A DNA stretch of 64,000 nucleotides. It comes from Loktanella gaetbuli (lineage in GTDB: Bacteria > Pseudomonadota > Alphaproteobacteria > Rhodobacterales > Rhodobacteraceae). The notes under the pieces are model-generated. The model was not told the DNA's origin, did not search any database, and saw nothing but the letters and a program-made list of their open reading frames with translations. Positions 43,810 to 52,802 of the stretch are shown here, piece after piece. A program made the translations under genes and the position numbers. The stretch lies in NCBI RefSeq assembly GCF_020531945.1, contig NZ_JAJATZ010000006.1:170185-234184 (forward strand), written 5' to 3'. Position 1 is the stretch's first letter. Each line of letters opens with the position of its first letter.

Positions 43810-44732
43810 GGCCCGCCGTGAAGCGAGAAGCCGTCGCATATCTTCAGGCCGAGCATGGCCTGTCGGAGCGGCGGGCCTGCCATATCATCGGTGCGGATCG
43901 CACGATGATCCGTTATCGATCTCAGCGTGCGTCGGACACGGTTCTGCGCGGTCGGTTGCGGGACCTGGCCAACGAGCGCCGGCGGTTCGGCTACCGGCGC
44001 CTGTTCGTGCTGCTGCGCCGCGAGGGCGAGCCCTCGGGGATCAATCGTATCTATCGGCTCTACCGCGAAGAGGGGCTGACGGTGCGCAAACGGAAGGCCC
44101 GGCGCAAGGCTATCGGGACGCGAGCCCCGATTCTCGTCGAGGCGCGGCCCAATGCACGCTGGTCGCTGGATTTCGTCCCTGACCAGTTCGCGGGCGGCCA
44201 GCGCTTCCGGGTTCTCAACGTGGTCGACGACGTCACGCGTGAATGTTTGGCCGCCATCCCGGACACCTCGATCTCGGGGCGCCGTGTCGCGCGTGAACTG
44301 ACGGCCCTGATCGAGCGCCGCGGAAAGCCCGGCATGATTGTCAGCGACAACGGGACCGAACTGACCAGTAACGCGATCCTGCGATGGTGTTCCGAGACCA
44401 AGGTCGATTGGCACTACATTGCGCCGGGAAGGCCAATGCAGAACGGTTTCGTGGAGAGTTTCAACGGGCGAATGCGCGACGAGCTGCTCAACGAGACCAT
44501 GTTCCGAAACCTGGCCCATGCCCGCATCGTGATCTCGGCGTGGGCCACCGACTACAACACCGAACGCCCGCATTCTGCTTTAGGTTACGAGACCCCGGCC
44601 GACTACGCGCGGACCCTGGCCACCGCAATCGCCCGCCCCGCTGCGCGAGATGAAAACTCCGCGCGCCGGGCGATTGCTCAACCTGCGCCAAATGGCGTAA
44701 ACACCAACCGGGCTCCGGTCGCGGCTGGATGA
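43803..44732 (+). CDS. IS3-family transposase OrfB (DDE)
   Basis: The 309-aa frame (GTG at 43803) has an intact integrase core: RWSLDFV (D123), IVSDNGTE (D182) and NGFVESFNGRMRDE (E218), plus the YNTERPHSALGYETPADY tail. It overlaps orfA in another phase and is normally made as a frameshifted fusion. The catalytic part is complete. Confidence 0.92.
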   Translation: MVGPAVKREAVAYLQAEHGLSERRACHIIGADRTMIRYRSQRASDTVLRGRLRDLANERRRFGYRRLFVLLRREGEPSGINRIYRLYREEGLTVRKRKARRKAIGTRAPILVEARPNARWSLDFVPDQFAGGQRFRVLNVVDDVTRECLAAIPDTSISGRRVARELTALIERRGKPGMIVSDNGTELTSNAILRWCSETKVDWHYIAPGRPMQNGFVESFNGRMRDELLNETMFRNLAHARIVISAWATDYNTERPHSALGYETPADYARTLATAIARPAARDENSARRAIAQPAPNGVNTNRAPVAAG

Positions 44733-44750
44733 AAGTTCAGTGGCAGGTCA

Positions 44751-44864
44751 GTATGGGCCTTGCAAAATGCCAGCCAAGACAAACGCGCCCGGTAATGCAG
44801 GCACCGCACCCAAGAGTGCGATTCCCAAGGGGCCTCGAAGTGCCAATCTCGAAGATTTTGTCAT
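44751..44864 (-). pseudogene. Gene start truncated by the IS
   Basis: ATG at 44864 with AAGGAG at 44872-44877 opens a 38-codon frame, MTKSSRLALRGPLGIALLGA followed by a hydrophobic stretch ending LQGPY, that meets the IS at 44751; the IS terminal TGA supplies a stop. It looks like the signal or membrane start of the next gene of the operon at 44923-46085. The missing remainder is not found on the far side of the IS. Confidence 0.65.
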
Positions 44865-44922
44865 GTGCCCGCTCCTTCGCACTCGATGAACTTACATGTT
44901 TTTCAGTGTTCTGGTCGGTTCG

Positions 44923-45606
44923 TTAGCTCTGCATGGGTTCTGACAAGACGACATTCCGCTTGAACAAAAGCGCCAAACCGACGGCGATGAACCATGCAAT
45001 TGCCCCCAGTCCAAACACAGCACCCGCGATTTCACCGAACGGCGGAAAGACGGTCAGCAATCCACCAATGCCTGTAAGCAGTCCCAGACCAACGACGATC
45101 TTGCCAAAGGCGCGATGCATTATGCCAGCAAGACTGACGCACAAGATCCAGACCCCGCCAGCAATTTCGTTTCCGCCACCAAGACCGAGTTCAACAGCGT
45201 GCAGTGCTTCCCACGTCTGAACGGCACTCTCAAAATCGTTCGGAGCCATCGCAGCCATCGTTTCGGTTGTGACATTGCCGATCATGCCTGCGCCCAAGAC
45301 GAGCGTCGTCCAGATCAGGCCAAAGGCCAGTGTCATGGTTGCCCAATCTGCCGACTTGGCCCGCAAGCGGCTTGCCAATGCAACAACCAGCACAGCAAGC
45401 GCCAGCGCGTTGAGCACGTAGATCACAGTGAACCATGTAATCATGAGTGCTTGATTATCGACAGTAAAACGCACCACGCCGGCGGCATCGATGTCGTTTG
45501 TGCCAAAGCCGGACTCTGCGAATACAGTCACAAGCAGGGTGAAACCAAAGATGTAGGTGGCGGCACAGATCAGGGCGGCAAGGCCCCCAATACGTTGCAT
45601 CGTCAT
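44923..45606 (-). CDS. DUF4386-like membrane protein
   Basis: The 227-aa product has six hydrophobic segments and starts MTMQRIGGLAALICAATYIFGF, typical of DUF4386-type membrane proteins, which have no assigned activity. Its start overlaps the stop of the upstream oxidoreductase-like gene (TCATGAC), so they are translationally coupled; a truncated third gene follows. A second DUF4386 protein lies at 50497. Confidence 0.75.
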   Translation of the reverse strand: MTMQRIGGLAALICAATYIFGFTLLVTVFAESGFGTNDIDAAGVVRFTVDNQALMITWFTVIYVLNALALAVLVVALASRLRAKSADWATMTLAFGLIWTTLVLGAGMIGNVTTETMAAMAPNDFESAVQTWEALHAVELGLGGGNEIAGGVWILCVSLAGIMHRAFGKIVVGLGLLTGIGGLLTVFPPFGEIAGAVFGLGAIAWFIAVGLALLFKRNVVLSEPMQS

Positions 45607-46085
45607 GATTTTGTCCTTTCGGGTTTAAATTTATGAATCCGCGCCGTTGGTATTATAGCGCTCGTGTTTTCGAATTGGTCTTGTTGTTTCTGCGGCTCTT
45701 CAGCTGCGTCTAGGCCGAGGGCATACATGACCTGCGTTTTACTAAGACCATGCAATTGGTCGACGCATATAAACTGTTCGACAGCTGCTCGCTTTGCCTC
45801 CCTTAGGAGGCTGAGTTTCGTTGTATAGTCGATGAGCCATCCATCTACGGCGTCGGCTTCATGCTTGATGCCAAGGCAGGAGACGACCAGTGTCGCACCG
45901 GTCATAACCCCATTTAAGGCATCGGGGTCGGTAAAACGCGCCTCAACAAGTTGGTCCGCCGCGAGCAACTTCGCGCGGCAGGTCTTGCGAACAAGGGCGA
46001 TCACGTACCACCTCTGTCGCTGGAACTCCGCACATAAGGAACGTCCGAGAGGACTGCTGGCTCCGATGATGAGGATGCGTTTCAT
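45603..46085 (-). CDS. NAD(P)-binding Rossmann protein, short NmrA/SDR-like
   Basis: The 160-aa product has the dinucleotide motif IIGASSPLGRSL and VVSCLGIKHE, typical of NAD(P)H-binding NmrA-like proteins that are normally about 220-290 aa. The second half (QLHGLSKTQVMYALGLDAAEEPQKQQDQ) does not look like the family, so the gene may be degenerate or have lost its substrate domain. It is the first gene of the coupled minus-strand group. Confidence 0.65.
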   Translation of the reverse strand: MKRILIIGASSPLGRSLCAEFQRQRWYVIALVRKTCRAKLLAADQLVEARFTDPDALNGVMTGATLVVSCLGIKHEADAVDGWLIDYTTKLSLLREAKRAAVEQFICVDQLHGLSKTQVMYALGLDAAEEPQKQQDQFENTSAIIPTARIHKFKPERTKS

Positions 46086-46106
46086 GATGAACCTCCTGCG
46101 CCGGTC

Positions 46107-46469
46107 TTACCCAACAACCCGATGGCCACGGCCACGCAGGCATTCAATGACGATGCTCTCGCGCTTTTCACTCGCGTCAACGGCACCCGAAACGCCACCC
46201 GCAAGCGCACCTGCAATTGCGCCCTCCAATGGGTCGCCACTGTCAACTTCACCGAGAACAGCACCCACACCAGCGCCCAGAACAGATGCAGCAATCGTGT
46301 CTTCATCGAATTGGGTCTGATTGCGGGCCAATGCCTGACAGGCATCCAAGTCTGCCTGATAAGCTGGTGTCGGTGCGCCATCGAGAATTGGTTGGTAGTT
46401 CGCGCCGCTGTCTGCGCACGCCGCCACCAAGGCTAGCATGGCAGTGGAAATGGTTATTTTCGTTCTCAT
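46107..46469 (-). CDS. Glycine-zipper lipoprotein
   Basis: The 120-aa product has a lipoprotein signal MRTKITISTAMLALVAACADSG (lipobox VAAC) and a glycine-zipper segment VLGAGVGAVLGEVDSGDPLEGAIAGALAGGVSGAV. The last part has two cysteines around the zipper and the CLRGRGHRV tail. It is probably an outer-membrane-associated small lipoprotein; role unknown. Confidence 0.8.
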   Translation of the reverse strand: MRTKITISTAMLALVAACADSGANYQPILDGAPTPAYQADLDACQALARNQTQFDEDTIAASVLGAGVGAVLGEVDSGDPLEGAIAGALAGGVSGAVDASEKRESIVIECLRGRGHRVVG

Positions 46470-46575
46470 TGTCTGATCTTTCTCGTTGAAATGTCGAGAG
46501 ATCAGATAACGAACCTATAGGAGTCGCGGCATGACCGCAGGCATCAACGAATTGACACTTGGTAACAGAGTGCTG

Positions 46576-47601
46576 TCAGGCCGCCTGATTGATGTAGGCG
46601 GTTGGGCTCAGGCCGGTCCATCGTTTGAAAGCACGAACAAACGAAGATGCTTCAGAGAATCCCAAAAGATAGGCTGTTTCGTTTACTGTCACCTTCTGGC
46701 CTTCCAAATACTCCATCGCCATCCGCTGGCGAAGGTCGTCGTGGACTTCGGCGAAGGTGACACCTTCATCCTTTAAGCGACGGTACAATGTCTGGCGGCT
46801 CATCGCGATGTCACTGGCCACCCTGTCCATCGAAATCGCCCCTTCATGCATCTTGGGCAGGATCTGGGCCTCGATCTGCGCGCGGATCGACGTATCGGCC
46901 CGCAGCTTTTTCAACAAAGCGTCTGCGTGTTGCGTGAAAATGCCGAAGGCATAGGTGTTTCCTGGATCGAACTGGGTCGCGGGGCTGTCCCAAACTGGAT
47001 CAATCTGAAGTGCATTGCGGGGCGCATTGAACTGCACGGGGATACGGAACAATTCTGGATACTGGCCCACGTGAGGCGGCGACGGATAAGTAACCTCCAA
47101 CCCGATCTCGAATATTGCATCCGGAAATGACCGGCGAAACTCGCTGATGAAGCGGGCAAATGATGCTTCGGTCGCCAGATATGCTTCAGGTGAAACTTCC
47201 AGATGATCGACGATCCAAAGGCTGCCGCCCTCATGCAGAACTTCAAATCGGTCGGTTCCGGATGTCAGCTTCCCGCTGGCCATTAGGTGCAGATAGCGAT
47301 TGAGCTGCTCAATCGAATGCCGAAACGATGAAGAAGTGTGCACGATCTGCCCAACGACAGAGATGGTTTCGAGGCGCGATTCAAAGGTGTGGCGCAATAA
47401 GAGCGACGTATCACCAGTCTGCTTCATTGCTGCAGCAATCATCGCCCTATACGCGGCCTCGGGTATGCGGCTGTCCTGATCTGATAGATCATCCCTGGTC
47501 AGGCCACTGGCGGCGAGCAAGATGGCGCGTTTTGCGCCCTTCTCGCAAGCGTAGTCCAAAAAGCTACGCGCAAATCCCGCCGCCATTGTTTGTTCTGTCA
47601 T
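46576..47601 (-). CDS. AraC-family transcriptional regulator
   Basis: The 341-aa protein has an N-terminal arabinose-binding-like domain of the PF12625 kind (AILLAASGLTRDDLSDQDSR, followed by the SLWIVDHLEVSPE region) and a C-terminal AraC HTH: DIAMSRQTLYRRLKDEG and the second helix pair AYLLGFSEASSFVRAFKRWTG. Typical of OruR/ArgR-like AraC regulators controlling neighbouring catabolic genes. Candidates are the oxidoreductase/DUF4386 group or the hydrolase on either side. Confidence 0.92.
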   Translation of the reverse strand: MTEQTMAAGFARSFLDYACEKGAKRAILLAASGLTRDDLSDQDSRIPEAAYRAMIAAAMKQTGDTSLLLRHTFESRLETISVVGQIVHTSSSFRHSIEQLNRYLHLMASGKLTSGTDRFEVLHEGGSLWIVDHLEVSPEAYLATEASFARFISEFRRSFPDAIFEIGLEVTYPSPPHVGQYPELFRIPVQFNAPRNALQIDPVWDSPATQFDPGNTYAFGIFTQHADALLKKLRADTSIRAQIEAQILPKMHEGAISMDRVASDIAMSRQTLYRRLKDEGVTFAEVHDDLRQRMAMEYLEGQKVTVNETAYLLGFSEASSFVRAFKRWTGLSPTAYINQAA

Positions 47602-47690
47602 CGCTTGGACTCATATCAAGAGGCCGTCTAACACTAGGCCCTTGAACCGGCCTTAATCAAGAAGGCCGGTCAAGTCTGCGCCTACCTGCA

Positions 47691-48626
47691 TCATTGACCT
47701 GCAAGCCAGTCCAAAATCGCCTTTGTTGTCTCTTCCGGCAATTCCTGCTGGATCCAATGCCCGCAATTGAGGCTAACGACGTCGACACCCGGTACGACCT
47801 CCGCAAGGGTCTCAGACTTTGGGATCATATCCTGTTCGCCGTAAACCATTAGTGCGGGCTTGCGGATGATCGGCTGGACATCTGCAAGGATGTGCCAGTT
47901 GCGATCCATATTTCGGTACCAGTTGATACTGCCTGTAAATCCATTCTGTTCGAAAGCCGCGACAAAGACCGCGCGGTCCACATCGCTCATCACGGGCTCG
48001 CCAGCCGCGTCTGCGGTCTGAGCAAGATTGATCATCATCATGCCCGGTTCTGGCGGGGCTAGTGGAACATTCTTTCGAAACAGATTGCGGAGGAACCGAT
48101 CAGCGTTTGCGTCCAAAATGGCATCCGCGACGCCAGGCTGCCGATTAAAGTGAACGAAGTAGTTATCAGGACCAAGGAATGCCTCCATCATTTCAATCCA
48201 CGGCGTCTCGCCGCGCGTCTGATAGGGCAGTGCGAGATTGATGATCTTCTTGACCCGTGCTGGGTGCAGAAGCGCCATGCTCCAGACGACATTTGCGCCC
48301 CAGTCATGGCCGACAAAGATCGCGTCGTCGTAGCCGAAGTGATCAAGAAGAGCGGCAAGATCTCCGGTCAAATGCGAGATGTCGTAGTCCGTTACCTCCG
48401 AAGGGCACGAAGAATTGCCGTAGCCGCGCTGGTTGGGCACGATGACGTGATAGCCAGCCGCCGCCAAGGCCGGCATCTGATGACGCCAGGAAAAGGCGTG
48501 CTCTGGCCAGCCGTGGCACAGGACAATCGGATTGTCTTTATTTTCCTGACCGGCTTCGAAAACCTCGAGGGTCACACCGTTGACGTCCACGAATGTGGGC
48601 GCAGGGAACTTGGTGGTGTCTAACAT
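47691..48626 (-). CDS. Epoxide-hydrolase-type alpha/beta hydrolase
   Basis: From the ATG at 48626 (GGAGA upstream) the protein is 311 aa. It has the oxyanion HGWPE (38-42), nucleophile D108 in VGHDWGAN, and the histidine in LNCGHWIQQELPE, as in soluble epoxide hydrolases and haloalkane dehalogenases; aspartate as nucleophile separates it from esterases. The HGWPE signature favours epoxide hydrolase. A start at 48653 is possible but weak. It is divergent from a WYL regulator that very likely controls it. Confidence 0.88.
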   Translation of the reverse strand: MLDTTKFPAPTFVDVNGVTLEVFEAGQENKDNPIVLCHGWPEHAFSWRHQMPALAAAGYHVIVPNQRGYGNSSCPSEVTDYDISHLTGDLAALLDHFGYDDAIFVGHDWGANVVWSMALLHPARVKKIINLALPYQTRGETPWIEMMEAFLGPDNYFVHFNRQPGVADAILDANADRFLRNLFRKNVPLAPPEPGMMMINLAQTADAAGEPVMSDVDRAVFVAAFEQNGFTGSINWYRNMDRNWHILADVQPIIRKPALMVYGEQDMIPKSETLAEVVPGVDVVSLNCGHWIQQELPEETTKAILDWLAGQ

Positions 48627-48667
48627 TGCTTTGTCTCCGTTAATTTGGGTCAAGCAACATCGTAGAT

Positions 48668-48697
48668 TATAAAGGTATCATAAACTGACACCTTTTA
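48668..48697. promoter_or_regulatory. Inverted repeat operator between hydrolase and WYL regulator
   Basis: TAAAGGTATCA (48670-48680) is mirrored by TGACACCTTTTA (48686-48697) around a 5-bp centre. It lies within the 75-bp divergent gap and reaches within 5 bp of the regulator start. The position suggests a shared operator for autoregulation and control of the hydrolase. Confidence 0.5.
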
Positions 48698-48701
48698 TGC
48701 T

Positions 48702-49427
48702 ATGGTCGTCCTCATGAATGGCAGAGCACGACAGGACGCGATTGTCCGCTCCCTGCGACGCTCGGGGTCGGCGACGATCAAGGGTCTGGCCGAAGAGGTT
48801 GGGGCATCGCGCAGCACTATCCTGCGCGATATCGCAGCGCTGCGGGATGAAGGGTTCGTTATTGATACCGAACAAGGCCGGGGCGGTGGGGTATCGATGG
48901 ATACACGCTCCGTGCAAACCGCCGCGCGTCTGACCGTGACCGAAGTGTTCGCATTGGTGATCAGCGTGGCAAGTATGCAGGCGGCAGGGCAGCTTCCGTT
49001 TTCGCGGCTGGCCGATGCGGGACTGGCCAAGATCGAGAAAACGCTGCCGCCTGATAAGCTGCGCGATTTGCGGCGTCTGCTAGAGTGTCTCTATGTTGGT
49101 CCGTTGGCCCCAGAGGTTGATGTTTCTGATATTACAGTGTCCGATCCTGCGTTGCTTTCGGCATTCGAGGACGCGTTTCTGAACAGAAATTACTTACGCT
49201 TTCATTATTCTGATGCTCGTGGGGTCCGCTCGGAACGCGAGGTTGAGCCGCAGGCAATGCTCGTTCTTCCGCCACTTTGGTACCTTGTTGCTTGGGACCC
49301 AGAGCGACAAGATTTTCGCCATTTCAGAATGGATCGGATCACGACGCCGAAAGTGGTCGCAGGGTCAACGTTTCGTAAGCGACACGTCATGTTCGGTGAT
49401 GGTGTTCACCGGGTGCGCTATGCATAG
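48702..49427 (+). CDS. DeoR/WYL-type transcriptional regulator
   Basis: The 241-aa product has an N-terminal winged helix (RQDAIVRSLRRSGSATIKGLAEEVGASRSTILRDI) and a C-terminal WYL-like domain with NRNYLRFHYSDARG and LPPLWYLVAWDPERQDFRHFRMDRI. These regulators sense small molecules or nucleic-acid ligands. The ATG at 48702 lacks a ribosome site and abuts the palindrome, so the mRNA may be leaderless or the ATG at 48714 may be used. Confidence 0.88.
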   Translation: MVVLMNGRARQDAIVRSLRRSGSATIKGLAEEVGASRSTILRDIAALRDEGFVIDTEQGRGGGVSMDTRSVQTAARLTVTEVFALVISVASMQAAGQLPFSRLADAGLAKIEKTLPPDKLRDLRRLLECLYVGPLAPEVDVSDITVSDPALLSAFEDAFLNRNYLRFHYSDARGVRSEREVEPQAMLVLPPLWYLVAWDPERQDFRHFRMDRITTPKVVAGSTFRKRHVMFGDGVHRVRYA

Positions 49428-49463
49428 CCTTGGCTGCAACCCACATCAGAAGCCGCAGTTTGC

Positions 49464-50351
49464 TTATCTTTTCAGTTCTTCAATCAGAAAATCATAGACG
49501 CGCCGAATACGGCGGCTTGTTGTCAGTTCGCGGTGCGCCACAAGCCAGATCGGAAATTGCAGCGGCTCTAAATCTGGCAGGACACGCACAACGGTAGGTT
49601 CTGCATCGCCAATCTGCGCATCCAGAACACCAATGGCCGCCCCTTGCTTTACCAATTCCCACATCACCAGATAGCTCTCGGTTAGCAGCGGAAAGTTTGC
49701 TTCGGTCAGACCAAGGCCCAGACTATTGAGGCCTTTCAACATGCCGCCGCTGCGATCCAGATTAATGAAGTCAGCGTGCCGGAGATCGTAAGGCGTCTTT
49801 GGATTGCCCAGTTTTGCAACATAGTCAGGCGTGGCATAAAGAATAGCATCGGCCATACCGATCTTCTTGGCGATCAAGTCAGGTTCGGTCGGTCGGAAAT
49901 TGCGGATCGCGATATCGGCTTCCCGGCGCAACAGGTCGCTGGCGTGGTTAGAGACAACAATCTCAACGTGGATGCCGGGTTCTAGTTTGCGTAGCTTCGT
50001 CACGATCGGCGGTAGCAGCACAGCCGCATAAGTCTCGCTTGCCGAAATGCTGATTGGCCCCTCCAGCGCCTGCGACTGACCCAGCGCGACCAAAGAGACC
50101 CGGCCAGCAGCCTCACCCATGCCGCGCACGTGCTCCAACAACTCCATGCCGCTTGGCGTCAGGGTCAGCCCCCGACCGACACGTTCGAACAACACGACCC
50201 CAAGTTCCTGCTCTAAACCATCAACCTGCCGCCCAAGGGTCGGCTGCGCCATGCCCAATGCGCGCGCGGCAGCAGAGAGTGATCCTTCTTCCGCCGTCAC
50301 CAAAAAAGCGCGGGCTTTATTCCAGTCAAACTTTACCGACCGCCAATCCAT
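49464..50351 (-). CDS. LysR-family transcriptional regulator
   Basis: The frame (295 aa from ATG 50351; 309 aa from 50393) has the LysR HTH FDWNKARAFLVTAEEGSLSAAARALGMAQPTLGRQVDGLE and a substrate-binding domain (GPISISASETYAAVLLPPIV). It is divergent from the DUF4386 and dehydrogenase pair and is the likely regulator of it. Confidence 0.92.
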   Translation of the reverse strand: MDWRSVKFDWNKARAFLVTAEEGSLSAAARALGMAQPTLGRQVDGLEQELGVVLFERVGRGLTLTPSGMELLEHVRGMGEAAGRVSLVALGQSQALEGPISISASETYAAVLLPPIVTKLRKLEPGIHVEIVVSNHASDLLRREADIAIRNFRPTEPDLIAKKIGMADAILYATPDYVAKLGNPKTPYDLRHADFINLDRSGGMLKGLNSLGLGLTEANFPLLTESYLVMWELVKQGAAIGVLDAQIGDAEPTVVRVLPDLEPLQFPIWLVAHRELTTSRRIRRVYDFLIEELKR

Positions 50352-50496
50352 GCAAATCTGCATATCAAAATTAGAGAATTGGTCAATTCGCATGGTTCAC
50401 GGTCAGACGTACACCCATCCCAAGAACAAGCTAACGCTCTGCCGGTCACTGACAGCGAGGCTGACCCAGTCCGGCGCAACCGTGAAAGGAAACGCC

Positions 50497-51219
50497 ATGA
50501 ATAACGCAACGCAACACTGGGACCCACAAGCGGCCCGCGCCGCAGGAGGCCTTTATCTGGCCATTGCGATCTGCGGTGGTTTCAGCATTGGATATGTGCC
50601 GATGCAAATCGTGGCTGCCGATGGCGCCATTTCAAGTGCCAATCTCTTGGCTAATCGAGGTCTCTTTCAGCTTGGCGTTCTGGCTGACAGCGCCGTGATC
50701 CTATTTGAACTAGCTATCACGGCGATCCTTTATCAGATGTTCCGACACGTCGGACCAAAGATGGCGATGGCTGCCCTGATTTCCCGGGCGGGCATGATCA
50801 CGGTCATGGGGATCAACCTGCTGCTCTGGGTGATGCCATATGTTCTGCTGACGCAACCGACCGAACGGGACACCGCGCAACTTCATGCAATGGCTCAATT
50901 CTGCTTCGAGGCGCAGGCCATGGGCGTCTTCATCTGGCAGCTCTTCTTTGGTGTCCATCTTCTCGCCCTTGGTTGGCTGATCCTGAAGTCTGACGTTGTT
51001 CCACATCTTTTAGGAAAGGGGCTGTTCGTAGGAGCCTTTGGCTATCTGATCCAAGGCATCGCGAAACTGACCTTCGTCGATGTGGCAGCCATCAACTACA
51101 CCTTCATCGCGTTGCTCGTCATCGTCTCGATCTCCGAGATCAGCTTTGGCCTTTGGCTGCTGATCCGCGGAGGCCGCCTTACCCCCAAAACCCATCAATC
51201 CGCATCTGTTGCGGCCTAG
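50497..51219 (+). CDS. DUF4386-like membrane protein
   Basis: ATG at 50497 with GAAAGGA upstream gives 240 aa and about seven hydrophobic helices; the sequence GGLYLAIAICGGFSIGYVPMQIV is typical of DUF4386. The longer frame upstream is the antisense of the LysR gene. It is followed 12 bp later by a dehydrogenase gene. No catalytic motif is apparent. Confidence 0.8.
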   Translation: MNNATQHWDPQAARAAGGLYLAIAICGGFSIGYVPMQIVAADGAISSANLLANRGLFQLGVLADSAVILFELAITAILYQMFRHVGPKMAMAALISRAGMITVMGINLLLWVMPYVLLTQPTERDTAQLHAMAQFCFEAQAMGVFIWQLFFGVHLLALGWLILKSDVVPHLLGKGLFVGAFGYLIQGIAKLTFVDVAAINYTFIALLVIVSISEISFGLWLLIRGGRLTPKTHQSASVAA

Positions 51220-51231
51220 AGGAGACATCTC

Positions 51232-52257
51232 ATGCTTGCTTATTCCTATTCCCAATACGGATCTGCCGACGTCGTTTCACGCATCGAGGTCCCCACACCG
51301 ATCGCAAAGCCAGATGAGGTTCTGATCCGGGTTGTCGCGACGACGGTCAGCGCCGGTGACTGGCGCGCACGCAGCCTCACGATGCCAAAAGGTCTTGGGC
51401 TGTTGGGGCGGTTGGTCTTCGGCATCACGGGTCCCCGCAAACCGATCCTTGGGACAGAGTTCTCCGGCATCATCGATAAGGTCGGATCAGAGGTCTCTAC
51501 ATTCCAAGCAGGCGATGCAGTCATCGGGTTCCCCGGAGCAAGCTTCGGCGCACATGCCGAGTTCATCACAATGCCGGCGGATGGAAAGCTGACCAAGAAG
51601 CCTGACACCGTCAGCTTCGCAGAAGCCGCCGCCATACCGTTTGGTGGAACAACGGCCTATGACTTTCTTGTCAACAAGGCCAAGCTGAAGTCCGGTGATA
51701 GAGTACTGATCAATGGTGCGTCCGGTTCCGTAGGCTCAGCCAGCGTGCAAATCGCAAAGCATCTCGGGGCAAAGGTCACTGCTGTTTGCAGCGGCAAGAA
51801 TACCGACTTGGTGCAGAAGCTGGGGGCAGACCGCGTCATCGACTACAGGACTGAGAGCATTGTCGAAGATGGTGTTCAATATGATATGGTGATCGATGCT
51901 GTTGGAACCCTGCCATGGTCACAAGCCCAACACGCCATCCGTCCTGGTGGAAAGATGGTTCTTATTGCGGGCAAGACATCGGACATGTTCTTTGGGGGCC
52001 TCAAAGCGACCATCAAAGGAAAGAAAATGGTCGGCGGGGTCGCAACAGAGAGCCGTGAAATAGTGGAGGCGGTCGTAGATCTCGCAGCGCAAGGCATCCT
52101 TCGTCCCGTCATCGACAGACGTTACGCATTTGACGATATGCGAGCGGCCCATGCTCATGTCGATACTGGGCGGAAAATGGGCAACGTGGTCGTTGCCGTC
52201 ATGCCAAAAGTCAGCACAGAAATCGCTATGAATACGAAGGATCTGGTCAATGTCTGA
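51232..52257 (+). CDS. NAD(P)-dependent MDR-family oxidoreductase (quinone-oxidoreductase type)
   Basis: The 341-aa protein has a GroES-like N-terminus (PIAKPDEVLIRVVATTVSAGDWRARSL, LGTEFSGIIDKVGSEVSTFQAGDAV) and a cofactor site INGASGSVGSASVQIAKHLGA. It lacks the zinc-binding cysteines of classical alcohol dehydrogenases, so a zeta-crystallin/quinone-reductase-like activity is likely. RBS AGGAGA is 8 nt before the ATG. Coupled with the DUF4386 gene. Confidence 0.9.
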   Translation: MLAYSYSQYGSADVVSRIEVPTPIAKPDEVLIRVVATTVSAGDWRARSLTMPKGLGLLGRLVFGITGPRKPILGTEFSGIIDKVGSEVSTFQAGDAVIGFPGASFGAHAEFITMPADGKLTKKPDTVSFAEAAAIPFGGTTAYDFLVNKAKLKSGDRVLINGASGSVGSASVQIAKHLGAKVTAVCSGKNTDLVQKLGADRVIDYRTESIVEDGVQYDMVIDAVGTLPWSQAQHAIRPGGKMVLIAGKTSDMFFGGLKATIKGKKMVGGVATESREIVEAVVDLAAQGILRPVIDRRYAFDDMRAAHAHVDTGRKMGNVVVAVMPKVSTEIAMNTKDLVNV

Positions 52258-52291
52258 CAAAATGAAACTACGGATCGTTGGTCTTTGTATA

Positions 52292-52802
52292 GTAAGCGGT
52301 GCAAAGACCCCATGTTTCAATAAAATAAGGGTTTTGCGATGGTGTCTCCATTGAAGGTATGGAGAACATCACAATGGATAACGGCGCGACGCGAGAGGTG
52401 AAGATATGGGGTTTCACTATCCCAGTTTCCACGTCTGGCCGGCGGACATGGCCTGATGGGCTGAGGCTGCTTGCGGTCAAAAAAATTCAGGAAGGAGCTG
52501 GGATCCGCGAAACGGCTGAGGAGATCGGTGCGAATAAGTCTCTGGTGGCACTTTGGGTCAAAAAGGCAGAGGTGTCGCCGGGTCCCAATTTTGTGGAAGC
52601 AGTGCGCGCCTCCTCTGATCTTGGAACCTTTTCCGAATTTGAGTATCGATACCTTTGTTGCTGGCGGCACGCCGTTCACGCATATCGGCGGAGTGATGGA
52701 AAATGCGGTTCTACACCTCTACGAGGCAGGCGACGAATGACCATCCGTCATGTTAGGGTCAGCGCGCTGTATCCCTGTATTATCATTTCAAGGATACGAT
52801 GA
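52292..52802 (+). mobile_element. IS66-family remnant
   Basis: The start GTAAGCGGTGC at 52292 fits the terminal sequence usual for IS66 elements, and an IS66 OrfA-like frame follows. The larger IS66 genes (tnpB, tnpC) are missing and no matching right end is visible, so only the left part survives. The right limit given is approximate. Confidence 0.55.
52359..52802 (+). pseudogene. IS66 OrfA-like fragment, frameshifted
   Basis: The first 85 or so residues (GATREVKIWGFTIPVSTSG, RRTWPDGLRLLAVKKIQEG, ETAEEIGANKSLVALWVKKAE) match the helix-turn-helix part of IS66 TnpA proteins. After about 52620 the translation in this frame loses character, while another frame reads FVAGGTPFTHIGGVMENAV, pointing to a frameshift or fusion with unrelated DNA. 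Confidence 0.7.

Larger units (their letters stand above)
43480..44750 (+). mobile_element. IS3-family insertion sequence, IS407-like group
   Basis: The 1271-bp element is bounded by inverted ends sharing TGACCTGCCAC (43480-43490; inverse at 44740-44750). It has two overlapping transposase frames in the usual order. The 4 bp outside the left end (CGTG) and right end (GTAT) differ, so there is no target duplication. Left flank is satellite DNA; right flank is a cut gene on the other strand. Confidence 0.9.
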
